Shown piece by piece: positions 8,142-16,917 of a stretch of 35,424 nt of DNA. How positions within the stretch are numbered: position 1 is the first letter of the stretch; every line of letters begins with the position of its first letter. This DNA comes from a virus: the IMG/VR virus record IMGVR_UViG_3300047408_000041, positions 1-35,424 of that record; one strand, given 5' to 3'. The position numbers and the translations under genes are program-made. The notes beneath the pieces were generated by a model. It was not told where the DNA came from. It was given only the letters and a program-made list of their open reading frames with translations, and ran no database searches.

Positions 8142-8513
8142 TCACTTTGTGAGCCTCTCCAGCAGGCTCCTGCCAAATCTCTGCAGGATGGCTGTGGCTT
8201 TGCCAGAGCTCACCAGCTCCTCCAGGCCTGCCTTTATGTATGGCCTGGCCCTCATCCATTTGGTGCCATCGTGCACAAAGATTGCGTAATTTACCATATT
8301 GCCCACCACAGCCTGGGTGGCACTGAGGGCTCTGCCTGATATGTCCCTGGCCAGGGTGCCAGTTTTCCAGGCTCTCAGAGGCCCTGCTATTTGATCCTTT
8401 GAGGAGGCCTCTCCTGCCAGGCCCATTTGCTGCATTACTTCCTGTGTCTGAAAATCATTCTGCACCTCTGTGAGCCTGGCAGCAAATGCTGATAGTGTCG
8501 TGCTAGATGGCAT
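8142..8513 (-). CDS. HK97 gp10-like neck protein
   Basis: A 123-aa protein. The segment NYAIFVHDGTKWMRARPYIK matches the gp10-like family pattern (YA-x-VEDGT, then a RPF/RPY turn and a C-terminal helix). Such proteins act at the head-tail joint. The neighbours are the connector upstream and the probable terminator downstream. No strong ribosome-binding site precedes ATG 8513; it lies four bases after the connector stop, so translational coupling is likely. Confidence 0.75.
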   Translation of the reverse strand: MPSSTTLSAFAARLTEVQNDFQTQEVMQQMGLAGEASSKDQIAGPLRAWKTGTLARDISGRALSATQAVVGNMVNYAIFVHDGTKWMRARPYIKAGLEELVSSGKATAILQRFGRSLLERLTK

Positions 8514-8517
8514 GGTG

Positions 8518-9153
8518 TTAGCCCACCACTGTGGGCAGGTTATCCTGGTATTGCTGCAGGGCCAGTTTGAGGATCATCTCCTGCCTGTTTGTGAGCCCTC
8601 TCTGATAGCCCACCACTATCTGCCCTCCTGTGTCCACTCCGATTGCATCACTGAATGAGGCTTTATCTTTTTCTTTCCAGATATTAGCTGTGATCTCCAC
8701 AGCCACCTCTGTGATGTCTTTTGGCACTGGCCCCCATCCCCATCCAGCTGTCACCAGGTATCTGCCTGGGAGCCACTGGAATAGGTTAGGGTAATAGCCC
8801 AGGGTGGGCACACCAAAGGCCTGGGAGGTGTTTGATAGGTACAGGTTGCCATCCGCATCCTCTTTGTAGTTATCAGCTGGCACAGTCTGGAGCCATTCTG
8901 TTGTCACCAGGGAGACAGAGCCCAGCTCATGCACTGGTAATATCAGATAGCCGGATCCATAGCCCAGGATAGTCCTGGCCTCCTCCACATAGCCCTCATA
9001 GCCGTGCCTGATGTAACGCTCAATCACACTCTGCACCCTCTCAATTATGTGCCCTAGTGTGGTGTCCACCACTATACCTGCAGGTGTGGAGCTGCCTGGT
9101 AATTTGTCCAGGTACTCTCTCACGTCTGCTACTGTGCACATAGGCAGGCCCAT
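8518..9153 (-). CDS. Head-tail connector (gp6-like)
   Basis: A 211-aa protein. The N-terminal helical part (VADVREYLDKLP, HIIERVQSVIERYI) and the later segment ITEVAVEITANIWKEKDK are typical of gp6/gp15-type connectors, which form the ring below the portal. The middle region is beta-rich and longer than in the smallest members (about 100 aa). Its ATG overlaps the stop of the preceding small gene (TAATG), and this junction contains an ATCACTAAT box. Confidence 0.75.
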   Translation of the reverse strand: MGLPMCTVADVREYLDKLPGSSTPAGIVVDTTLGHIIERVQSVIERYIRHGYEGYVEEARTILGYGSGYLILPVHELGSVSLVTTEWLQTVPADNYKEDADGNLYLSNTSQAFGVPTLGYYPNLFQWLPGRYLVTAGWGWGPVPKDITEVAVEITANIWKEKDKASFSDAIGVDTGGQIVVGYQRGLTNRQEMILKLALQQYQDNLPTVVG

Positions 9154-9365
9154 TAGTGATTGCCCTCCTCCTGAGTAGGTGCCAGGCCCAGGATCTCTGC
9201 CTGCTGGGCCAGTGGGAGAGGCTCTCCATCATCTCCCAGGAGCACTATATCAGATATGGTGGTGCCCTGCTCGAATGCCAGCACCTCCTGCACTCTCTCT
9301 CTGCTCATTCCCAGGATTTGCATATTGAGCTCCAGTGTCTCCTGCTCTGTGTCTCCTCTGAGCAT
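9153..9365 (-). CDS. Small unknown head-region protein
   Basis: A 70-aa acidic protein, MLRGDTEQET at the start, with a probable helix around SRERVQEVLAFEQG. It is joined by TAATG overlaps at both ends, to the MuF/zincin gene upstream and the connector downstream, so it is translated as part of the head operon. No family is recognised. Confidence 0.65.
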   Translation of the reverse strand: MLRGDTEQETLELNMQILGMSRERVQEVLAFEQGTTISDIVLLGDDGEPLPLAQQAEILGLAPTQEEGNH

Positions 9366-10672
9366 TACTTTTTAGCCCTCCATCCCTGCTGGGTAAATAG
9401 TTGATCCATAGCCTGCCTGATAGGCTCAAAATCGGCATCCTGCCATTGCTGCTTAAATGGTGAGGTGGTGGCCTGCTCTTTTTTGAGCTGCTCTAGCATC
9501 ACAGGATCCTCTGAGCTCACTGCTATGTACTGGGCATAGGCCCTGGCCCACACCTCCACATCAGAGGTGATATACCTCAGATACGATTGATCCACATAGG
9601 CTGTATAGTCTCTGCCATCTGAGGTGGTAAATGTTACAGTGGGTTTGCCTTTGAGAGCCCTCATACCTGAGATTGCGTCTGAATTGTTGGCAGCATCCTG
9701 GAATGCTGCCATTACAGGATCATGGGCAGTGGTGGCATAGGCTCCCTGCTTTGAGCCCAGGGCCTGGTGATCCAAAAAATGGCCTATCTCATGTGCAGCT
9801 GTCATTTCCTGGTGCTGGCCTTTGGTACTCACCTTTATGCCCTCTGGCAGGCCAGAATAATAGTACCTGTACTGCCCTAGTGTGGAGGTGCCACTGGAGG
9901 CCTTTATGCCTATGTGAGGCAGTGGGCCATCTCCGTGCACTTTGTTGATTGCATCCAGTGTCCTCTGCATACTTTTGCCCAGTTTGCCACCTGGTATGTC
10001 AATATGGGCACTCACTGGCTCTCCCTGGGCCTCCCACTGCCCTGCCTCTCCCAGAGAGCCTCCTGAGGGCACTGAGCCTGCAGGTGTGGGCTGGCCCATG
10101 TCTCCAGTCTCCACTATGGGTGCGAAAAACCTCCTGCAGTTTGGGTGGGCAATCGGATTTGCAGCTGCCTCCTCCACTGTCCACACCTGGCCATTTGCAG
10201 CTGCACACTCATCATCTTTGTCTCCGTCGTGCACCATTACATGGGTAATGCCAGCTTTGCCATAGGTGAGCAGAGAGCCCATATTGTATGCACTAGCTGT
10301 CTCTGTACGTGCAATAGTCCTGGCTCTGCTGGTGCTGTCAATTTGCATCCCACTCTTTAGCAAATCAGTGGTTTGTGGGATTGAGAGGCCCTCTCTATTC
10401 TGGGTGTCCACAATAGTCTGGATCCTCTGCCTGGTGGTATCACTAATGCCCTTTACTTGATCTGCCAGCAGATCTGTCACATTATCCAGCTCATCCCTCC
10501 TGAGGGCATAAGACTGGCCTATGGGCAGGCCTGCACTCTGGAGCTGGTGAGAGGCCTCTGCAGATCCCAGCTCTGCCAGCTGCGAATGCAGAGGCCTCAT
10601 GGCAGAGGATAAATCCTCACCAGAGGCCTCCCAGTCGTTATCATCCACTATCTGCTGGAGAGATTTTGCCAC
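9365..10672 (-). CDS. MuF-type head morphogenesis protein fused to a zincin metalloprotease domain
   Basis: A 435-aa protein. Residues about 50-190 are a MuF/SPP1 gp7-like minor head domain: RARTIARTETASAYN, VMVHDGDKDDECAAANGQVW, and HPNCRRFFAP near residue 180. Residues about 215-400 form a second domain with HEIGHFLDH at 294-302, the HExxHxxxH zinc motif, and a later acidic helix DVEVWARAYAQYI (about 371-383), as in zincin proteases that use a downstream Glu. MuF proteins enter or line the capsid through the portal, and C-terminal enzyme or toxin domains fused to them can be injected with DNA. It lies downstream of the capsid gene rather than next to the portal, which is less common. The target of the protease is unknown. 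Confidence 0.85.
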   Translation of the reverse strand: MAKSLQQIVDDNDWEASGEDLSSAMRPLHSQLAELGSAEASHQLQSAGLPIGQSYALRRDELDNVTDLLADQVKGISDTTRQRIQTIVDTQNREGLSIPQTTDLLKSGMQIDSTSRARTIARTETASAYNMGSLLTYGKAGITHVMVHDGDKDDECAAANGQVWTVEEAAANPIAHPNCRRFFAPIVETGDMGQPTPAGSVPSGGSLGEAGQWEAQGEPVSAHIDIPGGKLGKSMQRTLDAINKVHGDGPLPHIGIKASSGTSTLGQYRYYYSGLPEGIKVSTKGQHQEMTAAHEIGHFLDHQALGSKQGAYATTAHDPVMAAFQDAANNSDAISGMRALKGKPTVTFTTSDGRDYTAYVDQSYLRYITSDVEVWARAYAQYIAVSSEDPVMLEQLKKEQATTSPFKQQWQDADFEPIRQAMDQLFTQQGWRAKK

Positions 10673-10701
10673 AGGTGGCCTGTACTCCTCAGTTTGTTAG
10701 A

Positions 10702-11412
10702 TTAGGATGCTGCCTTTGGCTTTGTGCTGCCTTTGGCCACCTGGCTCTGCACCACACCAGGCCTCTTTGGCTGGCCCTGCCCTGTCACCTGCTGTGGGTG
10801 AGTGAGCCCAGAGCCCTCTGCATTCACCAGAGGTGTGCCCTGCCCAGAGGAGCTCTCATGCAGATCCAGCACCTGCACAGCTGCCCTATTCTGCTCACTG
10901 GGTGCACCCACCACCATAAACCCACTGGGTGAGGCACTGGTGGCCACAGCTCCCTCAGGAGCCTCTCCAGTGTCTCCTGCAGCCTCACCTGGTGCCAGGG
11001 TGGTGCCATCTGTGCTGCCAGAGCCATGAGTGGGTGGCTCACCCACACCTGTACTGGGTGCCTCAGTCGTGCTGGGTGCACTGCTGGGCTCCTCTTTGGT
11101 GGTGGTGGGCTTTGTGCCCTGGCCCCCACTCTCACCACCCTCACCCTCACCACCATCCAGGCCCTGGATTTGGTCTGGAGAGAGGCCCAGTGTGATTGAG
11201 CCAGGCCCTGCAGGCCCACTCATCTCAGGTGTCACCTCTTTGATGCCTCTCTTTGCCAGCTCAGGGAGGCCCATCCTCTCTGCCACAGGCATAGGCACAG
11301 CAGCACCCTTTGAGGCCAGCAGGATCACCCTGCCATCCTCCAGCGTCTGCACGATGTCATCCTCTGCTATAAAGTTATTACCTGTGCTCACAGGTGTGCT
11401 CATAATGGCCAT
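10702..11412 (-). CDS. Disordered virion-region protein
   Basis: A 236-aa protein between the capsid and MuF genes. Residues 1 to about 75 look folded (TGNNFIAEDDIVQTLEDGRV). The rest is Gly/Ser/Thr/Pro/Glu-rich and disordered, with short predicted strands such as GFMVVGAPS near residue 165. It might be a capsid decoration or head-filling protein. This is from position only. GGAGGTATAAACGGAC precedes ATG 11412, and a second in-frame ATG lies 9 bases on. Confidence 0.7.
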   Translation of the reverse strand: MAIMSTPVSTGNNFIAEDDIVQTLEDGRVILLASKGAAVPMPVAERMGLPELAKRGIKEVTPEMSGPAGPGSITLGLSPDQIQGLDGGEGEGGESGGQGTKPTTTKEEPSSAPSTTEAPSTGVGEPPTHGSGSTDGTTLAPGEAAGDTGEAPEGAVATSASPSGFMVVGAPSEQNRAAVQVLDLHESSSGQGTPLVNAEGSGLTHPQQVTGQGQPKRPGVVQSQVAKGSTKPKAAS

Positions 11413-11577
11413 GTCCGTTTATACCTCCTGGTGCGTATCACTAATGAATTGTTGATTATGAGGAGGAGCTGGATCCTCTGTGCTCCTGGCCTGCCCACCA
11501 GCAGGCATCCGGCTCACCAGCTCCTCCTGCATTCTCTGTGCCCACCTGAGCCCATTCTCTCAGGAGAGCTGCAGATA

Positions 11578-12879
11578 CTATATGAGGGTGATTTTCTCGA
11601 ATGCCAGAGGCCTGGGCACTCCGAATGCAGCTCTGAGCTCTGCCAGGATGGCCACAGCATTCCTCAGGAAGTAGTCTGTAGGCTCACCCACACGTATCTC
11701 TGTCTGCATCCTGTCCCACAGGGTGGCTCCCATTCGGAAATTGCCCACCAGGGCAGTGAGGGCTGGGATGGCAGCTGTCTCCACCAGAGGCACTCTCCAG
11801 ATCCGCTGGGCCACTGGATCATATATCTGCACTTCCTCAGTGTTGATATACTCATTTGTGGTGGCCTTTAGCAGCTCCACAGCCTCTGCATCCGCTGGGT
11901 TGAGCACGATGGCATCCGGCTGATAGAATGCCAGTCGTATATCTGTGATAGCACGGCGCAGGGTGTCTGCCTTTGTGTCTGTGGTGAGCTGGCCTCTGCC
12001 TGTGGGTGCACTGGCACTCATCACTCTGAGCTGGATGCCTGCTGTCTGCAGGATCCCTGTAAAGTTATTACCAGTGCCATCCCCATTCAGGATTTGATCC
12101 TCCAGGGCCACCTGCACCATATAGGTGAGCTCATTATCAATGGTGCCTCTGAGCCTGGGTGCATCGTCCAGGATCTGCCTGGAGGCTCCTATCCAGGTAG
12201 CAATGGTGCGTACAGGAGCTGTCACACCAGCAAATACCAGGTTGCTCTCTGGCTTTAGGCCAAAGGCTCCAGCACTGTACTCTGGCACCACAGCTGCAGT
12301 GTTTGTGCGGGTGATCATCTGCACATAGGCCACAGCATCAGAGGTGGTGGGAATTGTTGTCACCATATCCAGGATGGATCTGGGCCTCTGCCTGGCAATG
12401 TCCAAAGGATCATTGTAGTACACAGGCTGCGTCATAATTCCACCAGCAGCATCTGTGGCCCCATACAGGGCCTTTTGCTGGATGTCGTGCCTGGGATCCT
12501 GAGGCCTCAGGTGGGCCTTTACGTCCACTGCACCCATGTCCCTGCCATTATTGTGCTGGTATGTCTCGCTCTCCACCACCAGCTGGCCCCATGATTTTCT
12601 GCCCTCACCAGGCAGATACAGGCCACCACTCTGGCCCTGCAGGCCCTCTGAGAGAGGAGCTCTGCCAGAGCCCAGGCTCACAAAGCCCTCCAGGCCTTTG
12701 AGCTCTGTGAGCTGGGTGATCTCTGTCCTGAGGCCTTTGCCCTCAGTGATCATCCTCTCCAGGGCATCCCTGTCCTCCTGGGTGACACCATCACCCTTTG
12801 CCTCCAGAGAGGCATAATACTGCTTTGTTTGGTTGATTTTGGTTTGCAGCTGTGTCTCCAGCTCTTTGAGCTCTGCCAT
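11578..12879 (-). CDS. Major capsid protein, HK97 fold
   Basis: A 433-aa protein from ATG 12879, with AGGAG about ten bases upstream. An in-frame TTG at 12897 would place the ribosome-binding site inside the gene. The N-terminal part (about residues 1-75) is a coiled-coil delta/scaffold domain (ELETQLQTKINQTKQYYAS). The mature part carries the P-loop/E-loop region (GGIMTQPVYYNDPL), then VVPEYSAGAFGLKPE and the C-terminal LRAAFGVPRPLAFEKI, a typical end of HK97-type capsid proteins. It follows the prohead protease, which would remove the delta domain. Its ribosome-binding leader is shared with the tail tube gene. Confidence 0.93.
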   Translation of the reverse strand: MAELKELETQLQTKINQTKQYYASLEAKGDGVTQEDRDALERMITEGKGLRTEITQLTELKGLEGFVSLGSGRAPLSEGLQGQSGGLYLPGEGRKSWGQLVVESETYQHNNGRDMGAVDVKAHLRPQDPRHDIQQKALYGATDAAGGIMTQPVYYNDPLDIARQRPRSILDMVTTIPTTSDAVAYVQMITRTNTAAVVPEYSAGAFGLKPESNLVFAGVTAPVRTIATWIGASRQILDDAPRLRGTIDNELTYMVQVALEDQILNGDGTGNNFTGILQTAGIQLRVMSASAPTGRGQLTTDTKADTLRRAITDIRLAFYQPDAIVLNPADAEAVELLKATTNEYINTEEVQIYDPVAQRIWRVPLVETAAIPALTALVGNFRMGATLWDRMQTEIRVGEPTDYFLRNAVAILAELRAAFGVPRPLAFEKITLI

Positions 12880-12981
12880 TTTCTTTGCTCTCCTCAATAC
12901 GTAGTAAATGATTAGTGATTGATTGCTGGTGGCCAGCAGCTCCTCTGGCTCACACTCTCTCTGGCCTCCTGGCTCACAGGA

Positions 12982-13878
12982 TTAGGTGAGGCTCCTCTCC
13001 ATCTCCAGCTCCAGGAGCTCCAGCTGCTGTTTGAGTGTCCACAGTGGTGGCAGAGCTCCGGCTGTGTCCTTTTGGCCAGCAGGTGGCTGGGTAATACTCT
13101 TTTTGCCAGGATCCTCCTCAGGATCCTCCTCAGGATCCTCTTTGTCCTCCTCAGTGTCCTCAGGTTTGCCTTTGCATACAGTGGGCTCCAGATCCACAAT
13201 CATATTGTGGATGCTCTTTATTAGTTTGCGGTCTGCACCACTGTGCCTGGCTCCAGATTTGAGGGAGAGCCTGCCCAGGCCCTCAATAATAGCTTTGATA
13301 TGCTCCAGGGCTATACCTGTCTCTGGTGTCCACAGCACCTCCAGCTGGTGAGCCTTTGAGGCAATGGTGGCAGGGTTTGCACCCCACAGCACATCCGATA
13401 CCTCCCACAGCTTTACCTCTTTGAGCTCCCTCACCTGGCTATTGCCAGTCTCTGTGGCGATGGGTGTAAAATCCGTTTTCACAGGATCATAGCCATAGCT
13501 CTGCTGGGTGATGGCTCCCTCCAGGAGGCCCTGGTATGCCTCCTCACCTCTGGGTGTCTGCAGATACTTGCGTGCCACCTGCACTCCACCAGAGGCCTCT
13601 GGGTATGCTGCCAGGAGCTCAGGAGGCAGCTCCTCCCTGGGCACCTCTTTGAGATCCACCACAGCTGCAGTGGGAGGCCCTGAGGCACCCCAGTCCATAT
13701 TGTGGCTCCACAGGTATTTGATGTTTTTCGTGCTCATGCCCTCTCGGATGGTTTTTGAGAATGAGCCAGGCCAGCTCCTGTCCATTACATAGTCCACCAC
13801 TCCGTGCACAGCAAATATGCCTGTGACCTCTCTGCCCTCTATACCTTTGGTGTAGGTGGGTATAACTTTACGCTCCAC
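12982..13878 (-). CDS. Prohead protease (HK97 U35 family) with C-terminal scaffold-like tail
   Basis: A 298-aa protein. The protease domain covers about residues 1-190: GIFAVHGVVDYVMDRSWPGSF, with probable catalytic His59 (YLWSHNMDWG) and Ser127 (GAITQQSYGYDPV), and KLWEVSDVLWGANPAT at its end. Beyond residue 200 is a charged region with a tandem EEDP repeat (13105-13145) and a C-terminal helix, which may act as a scaffold. It matures the capsid shell. The start is GTG 13878, six bases after AGGAGG. It lies between portal and capsid genes as usual. Confidence 0.9.
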   Translation of the reverse strand: MERKVIPTYTKGIEGREVTGIFAVHGVVDYVMDRSWPGSFSKTIREGMSTKNIKYLWSHNMDWGASGPPTAAVVDLKEVPREELPPELLAAYPEASGGVQVARKYLQTPRGEEAYQGLLEGAITQQSYGYDPVKTDFTPIATETGNSQVRELKEVKLWEVSDVLWGANPATIASKAHQLEVLWTPETGIALEHIKAIIEGLGRLSLKSGARHSGADRKLIKSIHNMIVDLEPTVCKGKPEDTEEDKEDPEEDPEEDPGKKSITQPPAGQKDTAGALPPLWTLKQQLELLELEMERSLT

Positions 13879-13902
13879 TGTGGGCCTCCTGTGTATTGCC
13901 AG

Positions 13903-13911
13903 ATTATATCA
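13903..13911 (-). promoter_or_regulatory. Candidate extended -10 promoter TGATATAAT
   Basis: On the minus strand, TG-N-TATAAT sits in the 88-bp gap between the portal stop and the protease start, about 25 bases before the ribosome-binding site. No -35 match is seen at 17 bases. It could add transcripts for the protease and capsid genes. Confidence 0.4.
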
Positions 13912-13966
13912 CCAAATACGTGCAGCTCTTTGTGGTGGTGTTTTCCACACTCCCACACTCTCTCAC

Positions 13967-15685
13967 TCATTCGCTCTGCAGGGCCAGCTCATCGATGATA
14001 GTCTGCCAGTCTGCCTCAATATGGCCACTGGCCAGCCTCTCCACCTGGTGCTGCAGTGATTGCCTGGTGGCCCTGGCCTTTATTGCTGCCTCCAGTCGTG
14101 CCAGGTATGGGAATGCTTTGGGTGGCACTACGTCTGTGATGGTGCCAGCTTTTTCTGTGCCTGCTGGCAGGGTGCCTGGTGCCTGCACCATATCAGCTGG
14201 TGAGCTCCCAGCTGGCACTGCCACTTTGTGCTCATCCCTCAGGTAATAATCACCCTGAGGATCCGGCTCCTGGCCCAGCACCTCCCTCAATTCATTGAGA
14301 GTAATGGCACCATCTATAAACTGGGCCAGGGCTCTCTCCTGCTTTGCTGTGGTGTCCTCCTGCAGATAGGGCACAGAGGAAAAATCCCACCACAGCCTCA
14401 CTCTCTCCTGCCTGATAGCATCCTCACCCACAAACTGGGTGAGCAGAGCCCATGTGAGCCAGGCCCTGTACTCTGTGTAAGCATAGTAGAGGGTGCCATT
14501 CCAGTAGTTATCCCAGGCCTCCTGCAGGTTTGAGTAGGTGGCCCTCAGGAGGCCTGCATAAGAGTAAATGATGAGTGGTGGGATCCCAAATACCATGCAG
14601 ATCCGGCTCTCTGTGAATGCCCTGATATTCTGGCTCTCCAGCTCATCCAGGTTTGCTCCGATTTTGGTATAGTCTGCATCCTCATCCATTACAGCAGGTG
14701 CGTGCATCCTGCCACTCTGCCTGCCATACTTTTTGGCCCACTTGGCTCCCAGCTCCTGGGCCTGGGCCTCTGTTAGTCGTTTGCCCTTTACTTTGATTAT
14801 GCCAGAGGGCACTCCACCATTATTGAAAAACTCCCTGATATACTCTGTCTGGGCACTGTCTGCATCCACTGAGCCCATTGCCACTGCCAGCCTGGAGAGG
14901 CCTCCCAGTCTATTCTGAGGATCATACACCCTCTTTACCAGCATATTCTCACCCTTGATGGTGGTCACACCATAGCCCATACGGTACTCATAATCGTATT
15001 TGCCATCATCCCTCTGCACTGGTGTGACACAGCCTGGATCCAGTGGGTATATGCCCTCTGGCAGGCCACTCCTCTCATTACGTGTGACCTCTGCATAAAA
15101 TAGGCCTGTGGTGTCTGTGCTGGTAAAGTATGCCCTGGCCAGGCCTGCCTCATCCATATCAGGATTAGGCCTCATCATTAGCATTCGCATAGGGTGCCCA
15201 TCCACCTCTGCCCAGTCTCCGTCTGCATTCTTATTCTGCACTGCCAGCCTGGGATTTATGGTGGATTGAGCCTTGATCTCCACAGCTGCAAATACCATCT
15301 CATTTGTCTTATAGGCTCTCCACAGATTAGGGATGGCGTAATTCGTGCCTGCTTTACGTCCAGGCTGTATGCCCACTGCCTGCAGGCTCAGGGTGGGTGT
15401 GCTCTTTATTGAGAGGCCCTGCTGGATCACCTTTGAGGAGCTCTCTGAGAGGGCCATATTTATGCCACCCTCACCCATATTGATGGTGGGCACCCTCAGG
15501 AGGCCCATAATATCCTCTGGTGCCCTCCTGGGAGCCTGCCAGGAGCTCTCATAGCCACCCACACCAGGCAGCTGGGAGGCTTTGCCTCTGTATGGCCTGT
15601 GCAGAGGTGATGGCTGTGGTGCACTCTCACCCTCACTGCTCTCTGCTTTGCGCCTGCCTTTATTGTACTGGTGGGCTAGTGTCAT
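13967..15685 (-). CDS. Portal protein (HK97 family)
   Basis: A 572-aa protein, longer than HK97 portal (about 420 aa) because of N- and C-terminal extensions. Core features are AYKTNEMVFAAVEIKAQS near residue 130, MLMMRPNPDMDEAGL, the loop EYIREFFNNGGVPSGIIKV, and IRAFTESRICMVFGIPPLI, all typical of family members. It forms the dodecameric DNA gate at one vertex of the capsid and binds terminase. AGGAGGAGG lies upstream of ATG 15685. The last 80 residues contain a helical region that may contact the MuF-type protein. Confidence 0.93.
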   Translation of the reverse strand: MTLAHQYNKGRRKAESSEGESAPQPSPLHRPYRGKASQLPGVGGYESSWQAPRRAPEDIMGLLRVPTINMGEGGINMALSESSSKVIQQGLSIKSTPTLSLQAVGIQPGRKAGTNYAIPNLWRAYKTNEMVFAAVEIKAQSTINPRLAVQNKNADGDWAEVDGHPMRMLMMRPNPDMDEAGLARAYFTSTDTTGLFYAEVTRNERSGLPEGIYPLDPGCVTPVQRDDGKYDYEYRMGYGVTTIKGENMLVKRVYDPQNRLGGLSRLAVAMGSVDADSAQTEYIREFFNNGGVPSGIIKVKGKRLTEAQAQELGAKWAKKYGRQSGRMHAPAVMDEDADYTKIGANLDELESQNIRAFTESRICMVFGIPPLIIYSYAGLLRATYSNLQEAWDNYWNGTLYYAYTEYRAWLTWALLTQFVGEDAIRQERVRLWWDFSSVPYLQEDTTAKQERALAQFIDGAITLNELREVLGQEPDPQGDYYLRDEHKVAVPAGSSPADMVQAPGTLPAGTEKAGTITDVVPPKAFPYLARLEAAIKARATRQSLQHQVERLASGHIEADWQTIIDELALQSE

Positions 15686-15714
15686 ATTGAGGCCTCCTCC
15701 TGAGTGTTAGCTGG

Positions 15715-16917
15715 CTATACATACACTCCCAGGCCAGCTGTGGCCAGCAGATCCACAGCACCTGAGATGGCATCCACTTGATCATCCTTTGCCTTTGAGC
15801 TCTGGCTCCCTGTAAAACCCATGAGCTCACCTATAAATCCTGGTGTCCAGTGTCTCCTGGCTACTTTGAGCGTGCCTGCTTTGGCCTTTGAGGCCCAGGG
15901 CATGGCTCTCTGGTATTTGCCTTTGTCCGGCCTGTGTCCCTCCAGAGTATAGCCCAGGAGCTCACCTCTCCTCTGCAGGCTCTGCACAGCTGCCAGCTGA
16001 TAGGCCACCTGCTCCACACCTATGCTCACATCTGGGCCATCGTCCAGAGCAGTGCTCACAATCATCTCCTCCACCTCTGGCCATTCCCACTGGCCTCTCA
16101 CTATGTCTGCTATTATGAGCTCTCCTGAGTGGTGTCTGCCCAGTAGTGCACCCACAGTATAATCTGCCCTGCTGTCTGGTGAGGTGGCCAGATCCCAGTA
16201 CCTCACCCATTGCTCACAGTCTGGGATCTCATCCAGCAAATCAATAAACCATTCGCGTCTGAATAGGGTGCCTCCTAATTCGACAAATGCACCACCCAGC
16301 TCCTGCTCTGCGAATGCACCCACATACTCTGTGGAGAGGGCCTCAATAAACTCCCTGGCCAGGAATGTATTATCACTAATGTGAGATTGCACCAGGTATC
16401 TATCAGGATGCTCCTGGGCCTCCACCACAAACTTTTGGTATACCCAGTTTTCTATACCGTTTGGTGTGGAGGTGATCCACAGAGGGCCTGCACGTCCACC
16501 CTCACTCAATCTGCCTATTGCAATGAGGTACATGGCCTCTGCCATATATGCTGCCTCATCCAGCCAGGCCCAGGAGGCCTCAATTCCTCTGGTGCTATCG
16601 GGTTGATCTGCACTTCTGAATAAGATTTGTGCACCATTCCACAGGGTGGCCCTCATCTCTGTCTTATGAAAATCTGTCACCCAGTCTCCAGCCACCTGTA
16701 TAAACTTCCTGAGGGTGCTGTCTCTGAGCTGTGGGAATGTAGGCCCTAGCACCAGGCCCAGGCTATTAGGGTGCCCACTGTGCATGAGGGCCTTTATGGA
16801 TCCTGCATGGGTTTTACCAGAGCGAATGCCACCTATATAGGCTGTGTATTTACTCTGGCTCTGGATGAATAGGCCCTGTTTGTGGTGCACTCTCAATAAT
16901 AATTCTGATGGTGCCAT
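15715..16917 (-). CDS. terL: Terminase large subunit
   Basis: A 400-aa ATPase and nuclease that packages DNA. Walker A is GIRSGKT at residues 30-36, Walker B is WAWLDEA with Asp120 and Glu121, and the coupling motif is STPNG at 150-154. The nuclease acidic residues are Asp242 (YWDLATSPD), Glu302 (GVEQVAY) and the KDDQVDAIS cluster at 377-385. The start ATG 16917 lies inside the small subunit gene (68-base overlap), with GGAGGAG about 12 bases upstream. A box-like ATCACTAAT at 16372 is coding here. The packaging strategy cannot be assigned with confidence. Confidence 0.95.
   Translation of the reverse strand: MAPSELLLRVHHKQGLFIQSQSKYTAYIGGIRSGKTHAGSIKALMHSGHPNSLGLVLGPTFPQLRDSTLRKFIQVAGDWVTDFHKTEMRATLWNGAQILFRSADQPDSTRGIEASWAWLDEAAYMAEAMYLIAIGRLSEGGRAGPLWITSTPNGIENWVYQKFVVEAQEHPDRYLVQSHISDNTFLAREFIEALSTEYVGAFAEQELGGAFVELGGTLFRREWFIDLLDEIPDCEQWVRYWDLATSPDSRADYTVGALLGRHHSGELIIADIVRGQWEWPEVEEMIVSTALDDGPDVSIGVEQVAYQLAAVQSLQRRGELLGYTLEGHRPDKGKYQRAMPWASKAKAGTLKVARRHWTPGFIGELMGFTGSQSSKAKDDQVDAISGAVDLLATAGLGVYV

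Noticed and set aside
11419-11532. A 37-codon frame (M-Q-E-E-L-V-S-R) after the capsid gene
   Set aside because: It ends across the ribosome-binding site of the next gene, has only a weak site itself and no recognisable features. It remains possible but unsupported.
13105-13145. Short GGATCCTCCTCA tandem repeat
   Set aside because: It is not a CRISPR or regulatory array. It encodes the EEDP repeat in the protease tail.
12912-13199. A 95-aa minus-strand frame
   Set aside because: It is an off-frame reading of the prohead protease tail. Its Arg/Leu repeats come from the EEDP-coding tandem repeat.
16372-16380. ATTAGTGAT box copy inside the terminase gene
   Set aside because: It is coding and not near a gene start. 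Counted in the list but not treated as regulatory, as also the copies at 19488 and 35140.
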